Of a stretch of 60,000 bases of DNA, positions 1 through 11,558 are shown one piece after another (within the stretch, counting starts at the first letter, position 1; the number at the start of each line of letters is the position of its first letter). The position numbers and the translations under genes are program-made. The DNA is from Paenibacillus sp. JDR-2 (GTDB lineage Bacteria > Bacillota > Bacilli > Paenibacillales > Paenibacillaceae), in the NCBI RefSeq assembly GCF_000023585.1, contig NC_012914.1, positions 97,501 to 157,500 of the forward strand. Direction: 5' to 3'. The notes beneath the pieces are model-generated. The model did no database searches. It was not told where the DNA came from and saw only the letters and a list, made by a program, of their open reading frames with translations.

Positions 1-1492
<1,492 letters not shown>

Positions 1493-1588
1493 AAAGACTT
1501 AAGGAATTCAAACTTTCGCATCCAGTTTTCAAGGCGCAAATCCCGAAACATTTCTGCAAGAAACGTACTTCGAAAGCAACGCCTTACG

Positions 1589-1705
1589 TTTGGTGGCGAT
1601 GGCGGAGGGGAACCACGCGTTCCCATACCGAACACGACCGTTAAGCCCTCCAGCGCCGATGGTACTTGGACCGCAGGGTCCTGGGAGAGTAGGACGTCGC
1701 CAAGC
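1589..1705 (+). rRNA. rrf: 5S ribosomal RNA
   Basis: A ~117-nt sequence with the typical 5S features: complementary ends (TTTGGTGGCGAT at the 5' end, GTCGCCAAGCA at the 3' end) and the internal CCATACCGAACACG segment. It follows the 23S gene by about 100 nt, the usual 16S-23S-5S order, and is followed directly by a terminator. The exact ends are uncertain by a few bases. Confidence 0.95.
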
Positions 1706-1715
1706 AATGAAAGAG

Positions 1716-1743
1716 CCTGTCGCATTACGCGGCAGGTTTTTTT
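1716..1743 (+). terminator. rRNA operon terminator
   Basis: An 8-bp GC-rich stem (CCTGTCGC / GCGGCAGG, one G-U pair) with an ATTAC loop is followed by eight T residues. It lies 10 nt after the 5S gene and closes the rRNA operon. Confidence 0.9.
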
Positions 1744-1830
1744 GTGTTTATTGCTTTCTAACATTGCCCTGTCTCCTCTGGCTGTGCCATAATGTGAATG
1801 TTTAAAGGCCAATTTGAGAGGAGTCTGGTT

Positions 1831-3012
1831 ATGACCAAGGAAACACGGTTGCTTACGATGGATCAATTCGACGATATGATTGAATTAAGTCAGTTCGCAT
1901 TTCAATATGAGATTCCGCCTGCTAAGCTGGCAGAGTCACGGGAACGTTTTGAACGGGAGGAAACGGATCGTTGGGGCATTTACATAGATGGAAAGCTTGC
2001 AGCTCAGCTGGCCATCCTTGATTTATTTACCTATATCGGGGACAAGCGATTTGCCATGGGGGGCATTGCGGGTGTATCTACATGGCCTGAGTATAGACGC
2101 CAGGGCTTAGTTGCGGAACTATTGCATCACTCTCTTCAGAAGATGAAAGAGAAAGGGCAGACTTTATCGTTTCTCCATCCCTTCTCGATTGGCTTTTACC
2201 GCAAGTTTGGCTGGGAAGTATATACGGATCTTAAAACTTATCGGATTGATGTAGGCCATCTGCCCGCAAGGACGCCATATAGCGGGACAATTAAACGTGT
2301 AGAGCAGAGCTATGAGCTTTTGAATCCGATTTATAACGTCTATGCCAAGAAGGTGAATGGAGCATTGGACCGCTCGGTTGCCTGGTGGAATTACAGAATA
2401 TCGTCTCGCAAGAAGGGGCAGACCTGTGTCTTTTTTGACAGCGCGGGAGAAGCGCAGGGTTATGTTATCTATGAGGTGAAGAACAGAGAGCTGTTCGTTC
2501 ACGAGTTGATTGATTTGACTGAAGAAGCACGCCGAGCTCTATGGTCCTTCCTTGGTCAGCATGATTCCATGATTGACCGGCTTGAGATTAAGGTAGCGAC
2601 AGACGACGGGCTTGCTTATTTGCTTAATAATCCTCGGATCAAGCAGGAGATTGAGCCATACTTCATGGCCCGGATTGTAGATGCGGAGGCATTCCTTAAA
2701 GAATATCCGTTTGAGGCCGGCGACGAAGAATCTTTCCTGTTCGACATTCAGGATGATCATGCAGCTTGGAACAATGGACGGTTCGAGGTTCGCATTGCCG
2801 CAGACGGAACAGCGAATGTACAACGGTTATCGGGAGAAACTAACAAGGAATCCATTCGGACAGGAATAGGATCCTTGGCAGCGATGTTGACCGGCTATAA
2901 GCGTCCGGCAGAGCTGCTTCGGTACGGACTTATTCAAGGCCAAAGCCTTCAGATGAAGCAATTGGAGAGAAGAATTCCGGTACGCACAACGTTCCTGCCT
3001 GACTTTTTCTAA
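1831..3012 (+). CDS. Eis-like GNAT N-acetyltransferase
   Basis: A 393-residue protein resembling the Eis/YkkB-type acetyltransferases, which carry two GNAT-fold regions and a C-terminal SCP2-like domain. The N-terminal half shows acetyl-CoA-binding features: a GGIAGVSTWPEYRRQGLVAEL stretch near residues 80-99 (the R-x-x-G loop) followed by FLHPFSIGFYRKFGWE, typical of this family. The protein ends in a short PDFF tail; in Eis the C-terminal carboxylate is used in catalysis, so an intact end is meaningful. Start chosen at ATG 1831 because GAGAGGAG sits about 8 nt upstream; an in-frame ATG at 1798 lacks such a site. The substrate cannot be told from sequence. It stands alone between the rRNA terminator and guaB. 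Confidence 0.8.
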   Translation: MTKETRLLTMDQFDDMIELSQFAFQYEIPPAKLAESRERFEREETDRWGIYIDGKLAAQLAILDLFTYIGDKRFAMGGIAGVSTWPEYRRQGLVAELLHHSLQKMKEKGQTLSFLHPFSIGFYRKFGWEVYTDLKTYRIDVGHLPARTPYSGTIKRVEQSYELLNPIYNVYAKKVNGALDRSVAWWNYRISSRKKGQTCVFFDSAGEAQGYVIYEVKNRELFVHELIDLTEEARRALWSFLGQHDSMIDRLEIKVATDDGLAYLLNNPRIKQEIEPYFMARIVDAEAFLKEYPFEAGDEESFLFDIQDDHAAWNNGRFEVRIAADGTANVQRLSGETNKESIRTGIGSLAAMLTGYKRPAELLRYGLIQGQSLQMKQLERRIPVRTTFLPDFF

Positions 3013-3101
3013 AACGCTAACATCGGGATTACCTATAACTGGGTGTAAAAAGGCTTACTTTCCTGCAAAAGGGAACCGTTCCACTCATAAACCTAACATC
3101 C

Positions 3102-3130
3102 TTGACAGCCCCTGACCCCTCTGATAATAT
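3102..3130 (+). promoter_or_regulatory. Probable sigma-A promoter of guaB
   Basis: TTGACA at 3102-3107 is a perfect -35 hexamer; 17 nt downstream TAATAT (3125-3130) is a moderate -10. It precedes the guaB ribosome binding site AAGGGAGGA by about 30 nt. No guanine or other riboswitch is visible in the short leader. Confidence 0.6.
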
Positions 3131-3163
3131 TGCAATAATATGCGTGAGAGGTATCAAAATTAA

Positions 3164-4636
<1,473 letters not shown>

Positions 4637-4655
4637 TAACCCGACCACGGGAAAA

Positions 4656-4708
4656 AGCAGACAAGGACTTATAGACTATACGTCTAGGTCTCTTGTCTGC
4701 TTTTTTTG
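4656..4708 (+). terminator. guaB terminator
   Basis: Inverted arms AGCAGACAAG and CTTGTCTGCT enclose a ~26-nt loop and are followed by a run of seven T. It lies about 20 nt after the guaB stop. Confidence 0.85.
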
Positions 4709-4922
4709 ATATGGCGGCGTACGCTTAATAGATAAGATTTTTTTAATCTGCCTCCTGAAATATACATAACTGGCATCCGGAATTACGTTTCAACCGCTAG
4801 CAGACTGAAAAACGACTCTATTTATGCCAGAAAGTAGAATCACCCTACATCGGTTTAACTCTACCTATCCCATGTGTTACAATGAAATTCAAACGACTTA
4901 GGGATGAAAAGGGGAGAAAACG

Positions 4923-6209
4923 TTGAAAGTATTGCCGGTAAGATTACGGTCACTAGTAGTAGCATTTGTTGCAGGTATAGTAGCATTATCATTAGGGACG
5001 TCCTCGGTGAATGCGGCAGGTACGAAGGGCGGCGAATGGGTGGAAAACTCCCTTGGCCTTGAGTTAAGTTCAGCCATCTTGATCGACGCCGACACGGGCC
5101 AGGTTGTATATGAAGTAAATGCGGACGAGCCTCGTCCTCCTGCAAGTATGACTAAGATGATGACCGAATACATCGTTCTTGAGCAAATCAAGAGCAAAGC
5201 ACTTAATTGGGATGAAATGATTACAGTTAGCGAAGAAGCAGCAAATACGCCAAAGGACGGCTCGCAGGTTTATCTGGCTCAAGGCGAGCAATATAAAGTG
5301 AAGGATCTTTATATGGCTATGGCCGTTGGCTCCGCGAATGATGCGACAATCGCTTTGGCTTCCGCTATCGGTGGCAGCGAGCAAGGTTTTGTGGAAAAAA
5401 TGAATGAAACCGCTCAAAAACTCGGACTTACTTCCGCTCATTATACAAGCGCAACCGGTTTGGCTGATACGACAGTGATTTCCGCAAAAGATCAGGCTAA
5501 GCTGGCTCAAATCATTATTAAGAATGATCCGGAGTTCCTGGAGTACGCGTCGACGACCGAATACAAATTCCGTCCTCGCGATGACAAACCAATCGTAAAT
5601 ATTAACTGGATGCTTGCATCCAATAAGAGCAACACTTATCTGAAGGCTTTTGCCTATGACGGTGTTGACGGTATGAAAACAGGCTATATTTCCGCTGCAG
5701 GTTATACGTTTACGGGTACAGTAAAACGCGGCGACCAGCGTTATATCAGCGTTGTTATGAATACGAAGTCGAAGGAAGCGCGTTTTAACGAAACAGCGAA
5801 GCTGTACAACTACGCTTTTAACTCCCTGGAGAAGAAAACGGTTATTCCGGCAAAATCCGTGGTAGAAAAAGCAGAATCGGTAAAAATTAAAAAAGGTGTG
5901 AAAAAATCGGTTCCGATCATTACAGAATCCGATATTTCGCTTATTGTGAAAAAAGGTGCGGATCCGAAGGTTGAGCTTACCGGCTACGAGCTTAAGAAAC
6001 CGGAGGAGCTTGTCGCTCCGATTAAAGCCGGTCAAGTTGTAGGTACGGCTACGTACAAATATACCGATGAGCAAGGCAAAGCGCTGGAGAAAACGGTCAA
6101 TCTGATTGCAAGTAAAGATGTGAAGAAGGCAAGCTGGTTCGCCTTGATGTTCCGCGGTATCGGAGGCTTCTTCTCCGGTCTGTTCAACGGTATTGTCGAT
6201 TTGTTCTAA
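4923..6209 (+). CDS. dacA: D-alanyl-D-alanine carboxypeptidase (PBP5 type)
   Basis: Serine peptidase family S11, trimming the terminal D-Ala from peptidoglycan pentapeptides at the outer face of the membrane. 428 residues. An N-terminal signal peptide occupies about residues 1-32. The three penicillin-binding motifs are all present: SMTK (Ser75-Lys78), SAN (137-139) and KTG (252-254). A PBP5 C-terminal domain follows, ending in a hydrophobic/amphipathic anchor (about 400-428) rich in Phe and Gly. Translation starts at TTG 4923 behind AAGGGGAG. A weak promoter (TTAACT at 4855, TACAAT at 4878) precedes it. Neighbour order matches Bacillus dacA. Confidence 0.95.
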   Translation: MKVLPVRLRSLVVAFVAGIVALSLGTSSVNAAGTKGGEWVENSLGLELSSAILIDADTGQVVYEVNADEPRPPASMTKMMTEYIVLEQIKSKALNWDEMITVSEEAANTPKDGSQVYLAQGEQYKVKDLYMAMAVGSANDATIALASAIGGSEQGFVEKMNETAQKLGLTSAHYTSATGLADTTVISAKDQAKLAQIIIKNDPEFLEYASTTEYKFRPRDDKPIVNINWMLASNKSNTYLKAFAYDGVDGMKTGYISAAGYTFTGTVKRGDQRYISVVMNTKSKEARFNETAKLYNYAFNSLEKKTVIPAKSVVEKAESVKIKKGVKKSVPIITESDISLIVKKGADPKVELTGYELKKPEELVAPIKAGQVVGTATYKYTDEQGKALEKTVNLIASKDVKKASWFALMFRGIGGFFSGLFNGIVDLF

Positions 6210-6339
6210 TCCAACGCAGGATATGCTCTAAAGCGTGGCAGGTAAGGCAAATCAAGGGTTGTCGATTATTGGCCCATCCTGTAAAATAAATGGTTAGAGT
6301 AAGCGGCGAGCTTCAACCTAAATAAGCGATTAAGCGCTT

Positions 6340-6358
6340 AGCCCCCTTAGCGGGGGCT
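6340..6358 (+). terminator. GC-rich hairpin between dacA and pdxS
   Basis: A 7-bp perfect stem AGCCCCC/GGGGGCT with a five-base loop lies 30 nt upstream of the pdxS start. There is no T run after it, so it may be a rho-independent terminator of low efficiency for dacA or a pdxS leader hairpin. Confidence 0.4.
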
Positions 6359-6387
6359 GCGCTCCATTTTAAGGAGGATTTCTAAGC

Positions 6388-7269
6388 ATGGAAACAGGTA
6401 CTTCGCGCGTAAAACGCGGTATGGCAGAAATGCAAAAAGGCGGCGTCATCATGGACGTTATGAACGCCGAGCAAGCGAAAATTGCGGAAGCAGCGGGCGC
6501 AACTGCCGTTATGGCATTGGAACGCGTTCCTTCTGACATTCGTGCAGCAGGCGGCGTAGCCCGTATGGCTGACCCAACTATCGTAGAAGAAGTTATGAAA
6601 GTGGTATCGATTCCGGTTATGGCGAAAGCCCGTATCGGTCATATCGTAGAAGCACGCGTTCTCGAATCGATGGGCGTTGACTACATCGACGAATCCGAAG
6701 TACTGACTCCTGCGGACGAAGTATTCCATATCAGCAAGAACGAATTCACTATACCTTTCGTATGCGGCGCGAAGGACCTGGGTGAGGCTCTTCGCCGTAT
6801 CCAAGAAGGCGCAGCTATGCTACGTACAAAAGGCGAGCCGGGAACAGGCAACATCGTTGAGGCTGTTCGTCACCTTCGCTTGATTAACGGTCAAATTCGC
6901 AAAGTACAAAACCTGTCCAAAGACGAACTGTACAACGAAGCTAAAGTTCTGGGCGTTCCTTACGATCTGCTTCTGCAAGTTCATGAGAGCGGCAAACTGC
7001 CGGTCGTTAACTTTGCGGCAGGCGGCGTTGCAACTCCATCCGACGCAGCACTTATGATGGAACTGGGCGCTGACGGCGTATTCGTAGGCTCCGGTATCTT
7101 CAAATCGGACAGCCCTGAGAAATTCGCTCGTGCAATCGTTGAAGCTACAACGCATTACAAAGACTACAAACTGATCGCGGAAGTATCCAAAAACCTGGGC
7201 ACTCCGATGAAAGGCATTGAAATTTCGAAGCTGCAAGCAGCTGAGCGTATGCAAGACCGCGGTCTGTAA
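6388..7269 (+). CDS. pdxS: Pyridoxal 5'-phosphate synthase subunit PdxS
   Basis: Synthase subunit of the DXP-independent vitamin B6 pathway; condenses ribose 5-phosphate, glyceraldehyde 3-phosphate and ammonia into PLP in a dodecamer with PdxT. The 293 residues give the full TIM barrel. Asp23 (in IMDVM), Lys80 (in VMAKARIGH, the ribose-phosphate Schiff-base lysine) and Lys148 (in [10 protein letters not shown]) are all conserved. Starts at ATG 6388 behind AAGGAGGA. pdxT follows after 32 nt, so the two subunits are co-expressed. Confidence 0.98.
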   Translation: METGTSRVKRGMAEMQKGGVIMDVMNAEQAKIAEAAGATAVMALERVPSDIRAAGGVARMADPTIVEEVMKVVSIPVMAKARIGHIVEARVLESMGVDYIDESEVLTPADEVFHISKNEFTIPFVCGAKDLGEALRRIQEGAAMLRTKGEPGTGNIVEAVRHLRLINGQIRKVQNLSKDELYNEAKVLGVPYDLLLQVHESGKLPVVNFAAGGVATPSDAALMMELGADGVFVGSGIFKSDSPEKFARAIVEATTHYKDYKLIAEVSKNLGTPMKGIEISKLQAAERMQDRGL

Positions 7270-7301
7270 GAGGCGGTATCTATAGAAAGGCGTGTAGGCT
7301 T

Positions 7302-7889
7302 ATGAAAATTGGTGTACTGGCGCTTCAAGGCGCAGTAGCAGAGCATATACGCAGTTTGGAGGCGGCGGGCGCGGAAGCGGTCGCCGTTAAACGAATTGAA
7401 GAGCTTGCTGAGCTCGACGGTATCGTTATTCCAGGCGGCGAAAGCACAACAATCGGCAAGCTGATCCGCAAGTACGACTTCCTCGAGGCTCTTAAGGAGT
7501 TCTCGAAGCAAGGCAAGCCGTTATTCGGAACTTGTGCCGGTCTTATTATTTTGGCACGCAAAATCGAAGGTCAGGATGATGCCCATCTGGAGCTGATGGA
7601 TATGGTTGTGGCGCGCAACGCCTTTGGCCGCCAACGTGAAAGCTTCGAGACGGACCTTCCGATTCAAGGGATCGATGAACCGATCCGTGCGGTGTTCATC
7701 CGTGCTCCTCTCATTAAAGAAGTTGGCAGCAGCGTTGAAGTATTGTCCGTATACAACGATGAGATTGTAGCTGCAAGACAAGGGCATCTGCTCGCTTGCT
7801 CCTTCCATCCGGAGCTCACGGACGATTATCGTCTGCATGCTTATTTTGTCGATATGGTGAAAGAAGCGGCTAAAACTACAACGAAGTAA
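7302..7889 (+). CDS. pdxT: Pyridoxal 5'-phosphate synthase glutaminase PdxT
   Basis: Class I glutamine amidotransferase that feeds ammonia to PdxS. 195 residues, the usual size. The catalytic triad can be read directly: Cys78 in FGTCAG, His169 and Glu171 in FHPEL. The GGES loop (45-48) forms the oxyanion region. Second gene of the pdxST pair. Confidence 0.98.
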   Translation: MKIGVLALQGAVAEHIRSLEAAGAEAVAVKRIEELAELDGIVIPGGESTTIGKLIRKYDFLEALKEFSKQGKPLFGTCAGLIILARKIEGQDDAHLELMDMVVARNAFGRQRESFETDLPIQGIDEPIRAVFIRAPLIKEVGSSVEVLSVYNDEIVAARQGHLLACSFHPELTDDYRLHAYFVDMVKEAAKTTTK

Positions 7890-7925
7890 AATGCTTCGTT
7901 AAGCAATAGAGAGGGGTCAACTGTC

Positions 7926-9209
7926 GTGTTGGACGTGAAATGGTTACGTAACGAATATGAGCAGGTGGAGAAGGCGCTGAAGAACCGTAGCGCTTCGCTC
8001 GACCTTATTTCCGGTTTTCCGGAGCTGGATGTTAAGCGCCGCGCTCTGCTCGTTGAAACAGATAATTTGAAAACTCGCCGCAATACGGTATCGCAGGAAG
8101 TGGCGAAGCTGAAGAAATCCGGCGGCGACGCTGAAGCGCTGATTATCGAAATGCGCGAAGTGGGTGACCGGATTAAAGAACTGGACGAGGAGATTCGCAC
8201 GGTTGAGGCCCAAGTGGAAGAGCTGATGCTGGCTATCCCGAACCTGCCTCATGAGAGCGTCCCCGTTGGCTCTTCGGAAGAAGATAATGTCGAGATTCGT
8301 CGTAATGGCGAGCAAACGACGTTTGACTTCGAGCCGAAGGCTCACTGGGATCTTGCGCAAGATCTGGGCATCCTGGATTTCGAGCGCGCAGGCAAAGTAA
8401 CAGGCTCGCGCTTTACCTTCTACCGTGGTCTTGGCGCGCGTCTAGAGCGTGCTCTGATCAGCTTCATGATGGACCTGCACAGCGACCAGCATGGTTACGA
8501 AGAAGTGCTGCCGCCTTACCTTGTTAATCGCGACAGCTTGATCGGTACAGGCCAGCTGCCGAAGTTCGAAGAGGATTTGTTCAAGATCAGCGATTCGGAT
8601 TACTTCCTTATTCCAACGGCTGAAGTTCCTGTGACGAACCTTCACCGGGAAGAAATTCTGTCGATTGAAGAGCTGCCGAAGCATTTTGTTGCTTACAGCT
8701 CGTGCTTCCGTTCGGAGGCAGGTGCGGCTGGCCGCGATACGCGTGGTCTGATCCGTCAGCATCAGTTCAACAAAGTCGAGCTGATCAAGCTGGCGAAGCC
8801 GGAAGAATCTTATGATGAGCTGGAGAAAATGACAGCTAATGCAGAGAAAGTTCTGCAGCTGCTTGGTCTGCCATACCGTGTTCTGGCGCTCTGCACAGGC
8901 GATATGGGCTTTACGGCAGCGAAGACTTACGATCTTGAAGTGTGGCTGCCTAGTGCAGGTACGTACCGCGAGATTTCGTCCTGTTCGAACGTTGAGGACT
9001 TCCAGGCTCGCCGCGCAGGCATCCGCTTCCGCCGCGATGCGAAGAGCAAGCCGGAGTTCGTGCATACGCTGAACGGTTCGGGTCTGGCGGTAGGCCGTAC
9101 GTTTGCAGCTATTCTGGAGAACTACCAGCAAGCTGACGGAACGATTGTAGTACCGGAAGTTCTTCGCCCGTACATGGGTGGACTGGAAAAAATCAGCCCG
9201 CGTGTTTAA
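7926..9209 (+). CDS. serS: Seryl-tRNA synthetase
   Basis: Charges tRNA-Ser, and tRNA-Sec where present, with serine. 427 residues. The N-terminal ~110 residues form the long antiparallel coiled coil that grips the tRNA; the class II catalytic core follows with motif 2 ([14 protein letters not shown], about 260-273) and motif 3 ([14 protein letters not shown], about 380-393). Start GTG 7926 is chosen because of GAGAGGGG upstream; a TTG lies one codon later. No T-box leader is present in the 36-nt gap after pdxT, so it is probably read with the upstream genes. A tRNA-Ser gene follows. Confidence 0.97.
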   Translation: MLDVKWLRNEYEQVEKALKNRSASLDLISGFPELDVKRRALLVETDNLKTRRNTVSQEVAKLKKSGGDAEALIIEMREVGDRIKELDEEIRTVEAQVEELMLAIPNLPHESVPVGSSEEDNVEIRRNGEQTTFDFEPKAHWDLAQDLGILDFERAGKVTGSRFTFYRGLGARLERALISFMMDLHSDQHGYEEVLPPYLVNRDSLIGTGQLPKFEEDLFKISDSDYFLIPTAEVPVTNLHREEILSIEELPKHFVAYSSCFRSEAGAAGRDTRGLIRQHQFNKVELIKLAKPEESYDELEKMTANAEKVLQLLGLPYRVLALCTGDMGFTAAKTYDLEVWLPSAGTYREISSCSNVEDFQARRAGIRFRRDAKSKPEFVHTLNGSGLAVGRTFAAILENYQQADGTIVVPEVLRPYMGGLEKISPRV

Positions 9210-9222
9210 ATAATTTTTCCAT

Positions 9223-9256
9223 GGGCCAAAAATGCAGTTGATTCTGGTTTTTGGCC
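9223..9256 (+). terminator. Inverted repeat after serS
   Basis: GGGCCAAAAA and TTTTTGGCCT form a ~9-bp stem 14 nt after the serS stop. The T run is within the stem rather than after it, so termination would be modest. The right arm overlaps the tRNA-Ser promoter. Confidence 0.5.
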
Positions 9257-9267
9257 TGTGGTACAAT
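9238..9267 (+). promoter_or_regulatory. Probable promoter of tRNA-Ser
   Basis: TTGATT (9238-9243), an 18-nt spacer and TACAAT (9262-9267) give a good sigma-A promoter 22 nt before the tRNA. Confidence 0.6.
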
Positions 9268-9289
9268 AACTTTTGTCAGTTCTTTATAT

Positions 9290-9378
9290 GGAGAGGTACC
9301 GAAGCGGTCATAACGGGGCGGTCTTGAAAACCGTTAGGGTGCAAGCCCACGTGGGTTCGAGTCCCACCCTCTCCGCCA
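9290..9378 (+). tRNA. tRNA-Ser (anticodon TGA)
   Basis: An 89-nt class II tRNA with encoded CCA. The acceptor stem GGAGAGG pairs with CCTCTCC, the anticodon loop is CTTGAAA (anticodon TGA, reading UCA/UCN), the long variable arm typical of tRNA-Ser is present, and the T loop reads TTCGAGT. It lies just after serS. Confidence 0.95.
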
Positions 9379-9405
9379 GTTTTTATCAACTGTATACATA
9401 CAGCA

Positions 9406-9437
9406 CGTCCGAGACGATTGTCTCGGGCGTTTTTTTG
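9406..9437 (+). terminator. tRNA-Ser terminator
   Basis: A 10-bp stem (CGTCCGAGAC with GTCTCGGGCG, one G-U pair) and a four-base loop are followed by seven T. Confidence 0.9.
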
Positions 9438-9490
9438 TTGTTTTAGTTTAAGTTATTTGGGGATAACATGTTCCGCGCTTGTTGCATACC

Positions 9491-9567
9491 TGTGAATAAA
9501 CCCTTGCTGGCCCTTATACACAGCGTTGTGAATAAAGGGGAGAATATGTGGATAAGTCTGTGGATAA
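9491..9567 (+). promoter_or_regulatory. Cluster of five DnaA-box-like sequences
   Basis: Two exact DnaA boxes in the TGTGGATAA orientation (9547-9555 and 9559-9567) and three one-mismatch copies (TGTGAATAA at 9491 and 9527, TTATACACA at 9514) fall within 77 bp of intergenic DNA. The cluster is upstream of the ORF at 9639. It could bind DnaA as a regulatory or titration site. It is not flanked by dnaA/dnaN, so it is not assumed to be the origin. Confidence 0.65.
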
Positions 9568-9638
9568 GTTGAATGGCCGCTGCCGAATAATTCGAATCGC
9601 ATTGCCGCATCTTATAGGTTGTGGAGGTGCTTTTAAAA

Positions 9639-9983
9639 ATGGCTAATGATAAGCTTCAAATTGATCAGAATCAGCTTGTAGCTGCATGGCAGCGTACCTT
9701 GCCGGAATGGATTAAGGATGCGGACAATTGCGAGGTTTTCGCCGATGAGTCGGATCCTAACGCACTGCGTGTCACCATTAGTACGGCAGGACATCAAGCT
9801 TACTCCTTTGACTTCAAGGTATGTTATGTGGATAGCCGCGAAGTGAAGGTCGAAGTGATTGATGTGGATAAAAATAAAGTTTCCATTGATGAACGTACCG
9901 ATCCGATGCAGCAATTAATACAGGACTACACTCGTCACCTGCATGAATGCGCGCAAGCTCTTCATCAGCTGACACACGCGTAG
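9639..9983 (+). CDS. Conserved hypothetical protein, 114 residues
   Basis: Not recognised. A small acidic soluble protein with no signal peptide and no membrane segment; the middle looks like a beta-rich domain and the end is helical with several His (RHLHECAQALHQLTHA). Start chosen at ATG 9639, seven codons into the open frame, because GGAGGTG lies 9 nt upstream. Two small genes follow closely, each with its own strong ribosome binding site, and the third is a spore protein gene, so expression linked to sporulation is possible but not shown. Confidence 0.7.
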   Translation: MANDKLQIDQNQLVAAWQRTLPEWIKDADNCEVFADESDPNALRVTISTAGHQAYSFDFKVCYVDSREVKVEVIDVDKNKVSIDERTDPMQQLIQDYTRHLHECAQALHQLTHA

Positions 9984-9995
9984 GAGGGACCGTCC

Positions 9996-10172
9996 ATGAC
10001 GAAGGCAAAGGGCTCGCTCGACAAAAACCTGTCGAACGTAATTGACGATCTGGCTCAAACGCCAGTGAACAGCCATCAGGCTCAGCAGCTCAATCAGGAT
10101 GCGAATGACCGGCGCCATCAAGATGCGCTTAATCATGATCAACCGACAGATTTGCATCATCAGCGCAGTTAA
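9996..10172 (+). CDS. Small hydrophilic protein, 58 residues, next to sspP
   Basis: A short frame behind TAGGAGGGAC, 12 nt after the preceding gene. The product is rich in Gln, Asn, His and Asp, without hydrophobic segments (NVIDDLAQTPVNSHQAQ near the N terminus, DLHHQRS at the end). It resembles minor small acid-soluble spore proteins in size and composition but I do not recognise the family; in B. subtilis the gene before sspP is sspO, to which it shows no obvious likeness. Confidence 0.6.
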   Translation: MTKAKGSLDKNLSNVIDDLAQTPVNSHQAQQLNQDANDRRHQDALNHDQPTDLHHQRS

Positions 10173-10195
10173 CCTTCTATAGGAGGCGTTAAGCA

Positions 10196-10348
10196 ATGAG
10201 CAAACCCGATTCTTACCCCGTCCCTGAAGCACAAGAAAACGGCGGAAGACAGCGTCAAAACCAAGGCCGTCAGCAGGAGCCTCTGTCCGGTTCCAAGAAG
10301 GTAAAGCAAAGAAATCATGTTCGGCATAATAACCCTGAGGGCTCATGA
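10196..10348 (+). CDS. sspP: Small acid-soluble spore protein P
   Basis: A 50-residue basic, hydrophilic protein. Its second half, EPLSGSKKVKQRNHVRHN, matches the signature of SspP (also called CotL), where EPL.GSKKVKNRNHTRQ is nearly invariant. SspP is a minor spore-core protein made late in the forespore. AGGAGGCG is 5 nt upstream of ATG 10196. In B. subtilis the homologue is under forespore sigma-G control; no sigma-G promoter was confidently identified here. Confidence 0.85.
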   Translation: MSKPDSYPVPEAQENGGRQRQNQGRQQEPLSGSKKVKQRNHVRHNNPEGS

Positions 10349-10370
10349 ACTTTATAAATCCGATTAGACA

Positions 10371-10403
10371 AAATCCCGTTCCGGCTAGCTGGAACGGGAT
10401 TTT
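10371..10403 (+). terminator. Terminator after sspP
   Basis: A 12-bp stem (AAATCCCGTTCC with GGAACGGGATTT) encloses an eight-base loop and ends in a short T run. Confidence 0.85.
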
Positions 10404-10477
10404 GCTGCATTTATCTTCTAAATGGCCCGGTGATGTTATAGAATGGAGGTATTGTTTATAAAGGGGGACGAACGGAT

Positions 10478-11536
10478 TTGAAAATGGTACAGCGGTTGGC
10501 TTATCTTGCACTTATTGCTGTTCTACTCATTATTGCAGGCTGCAGCTCCGGCGATGCACCGCCCAAGCAGGCTCTCCAAGATGCAATGAAAAATATGGAA
10601 AAACTAGACAGTTACTCCGCAAAAATGTCTCTTGGTATAGATAATCTTGAATTACCCGCAAGTACGGCACAAAACGGAATCGATATGACGACGGTAATAA
10701 CCGGTATGATGAAGGGCGCTAAGCTGGATATTAAGATGGTCTACGCGAAGGAGCCTAAGCGTACGGATATGGAGCTTAATCTTCAATTATCCGGAACTAC
10801 GATTACGATCCCGATGATTATGACGGCTGAGAAGCTGTACATGAAGCTGCCGGCTTTGCCGATGCTTCAGCTTCCGGAATCGGCAGCTGGTAAATTCGTT
10901 GAACTGGATTTGAAGGCGCTGGCGCAGCAGCAGGGTGCTGCAGCAACAACGCTGGATGCCGCAGCCCAGCAGCAATTGGTGCAAGATCTTGGCGCGGTCG
11001 TACTTAAGCATTTTGACGAGAAAACCTATTTCAAGAGCGTAAAAGCGAAGGATGCCGGTGTACCGGACGGTGTAAAAGCCGAGCAAGTGGTCCAGTTCAA
11101 GATGGATGAGAGCAACTATAAGCAGTCTGTTGACACCATTGTTAATGAAATGGTTCCGGAATTGTTGACGGTGATCGCTTCGAACGAATCCTATATGCAG
11201 GCGATTCAGAAGTCCAAGGAAGATGTAGAGAAGATGAAAACCGACTGGGAGGCAGATAAGGCGGCTAAGATCGATTATCTGAACCAGAATGTGAAGGTCA
11301 ATGAGCTGTCTGTTACCGGCGCCATCAATAAGGATAAGATACTGGCGTATCAGGCGGGGAAAGTTAATGTTGAACTGACAGACAAGGAAACCGGCGGCGC
11401 AACTAAAGTTAATGTTCATTATGACATGACATACGGCGACTTGAACGGCAATCCGAAGTTCCTGTATGAGGTGCCGACAGATGCCGTGAAATTCGAAGAT
11501 CTGATGAAGCAGATGCAGCTTCCGCTGGGGCTGTAA
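10478..11536 (+). CDS. Lipoprotein of unknown function (DUF6612-like)
   Basis: 352 residues. A signal peptide ends in the lipobox LIIAGC (Cys about residue 22), so the mature protein is tethered to the outer face of the membrane. The rest is a hydrophilic, beta-rich domain with repeated MKL/MEL strands, reminiscent of LolA-fold lipoproteins (LppX/DUF6612 type), but no catalytic motif can be seen. An Ala/Gln-rich linker lies at about residues 148-170. Start TTG 10478 behind AAGGGGGAC. It is followed after 22 nt by the DsbA-like gene and may share a transcript with it. Confidence 0.75.
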   Translation: MKMVQRLAYLALIAVLLIIAGCSSGDAPPKQALQDAMKNMEKLDSYSAKMSLGIDNLELPASTAQNGIDMTTVITGMMKGAKLDIKMVYAKEPKRTDMELNLQLSGTTITIPMIMTAEKLYMKLPALPMLQLPESAAGKFVELDLKALAQQQGAAATTLDAAAQQQLVQDLGAVVLKHFDEKTYFKSVKAKDAGVPDGVKAEQVVQFKMDESNYKQSVDTIVNEMVPELLTVIASNESYMQAIQKSKEDVEKMKTDWEADKAAKIDYLNQNVKVNELSVTGAINKDKILAYQAGKVNVELTDKETGGATKVNVHYDMTYGDLNGNPKFLYEVPTDAVKFEDLMKQMQLPLGL

Positions 11537-11558
11537 TTAAAAAGGGATGGTGTTCGTT

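Noticed and set aside
7890..7925. T-box leader for serS (and likewise for argS)
   Set aside because: The gaps are too short (36 bp for serS, overlap for argS) and lack the T-box sequence.
9491..9567. Chromosomal replication origin
   Set aside because: DnaA boxes are clustered, but there is no dnaA/dnaN gene and no clear AT-rich unwinding element; a regulatory or titration site is more likely.
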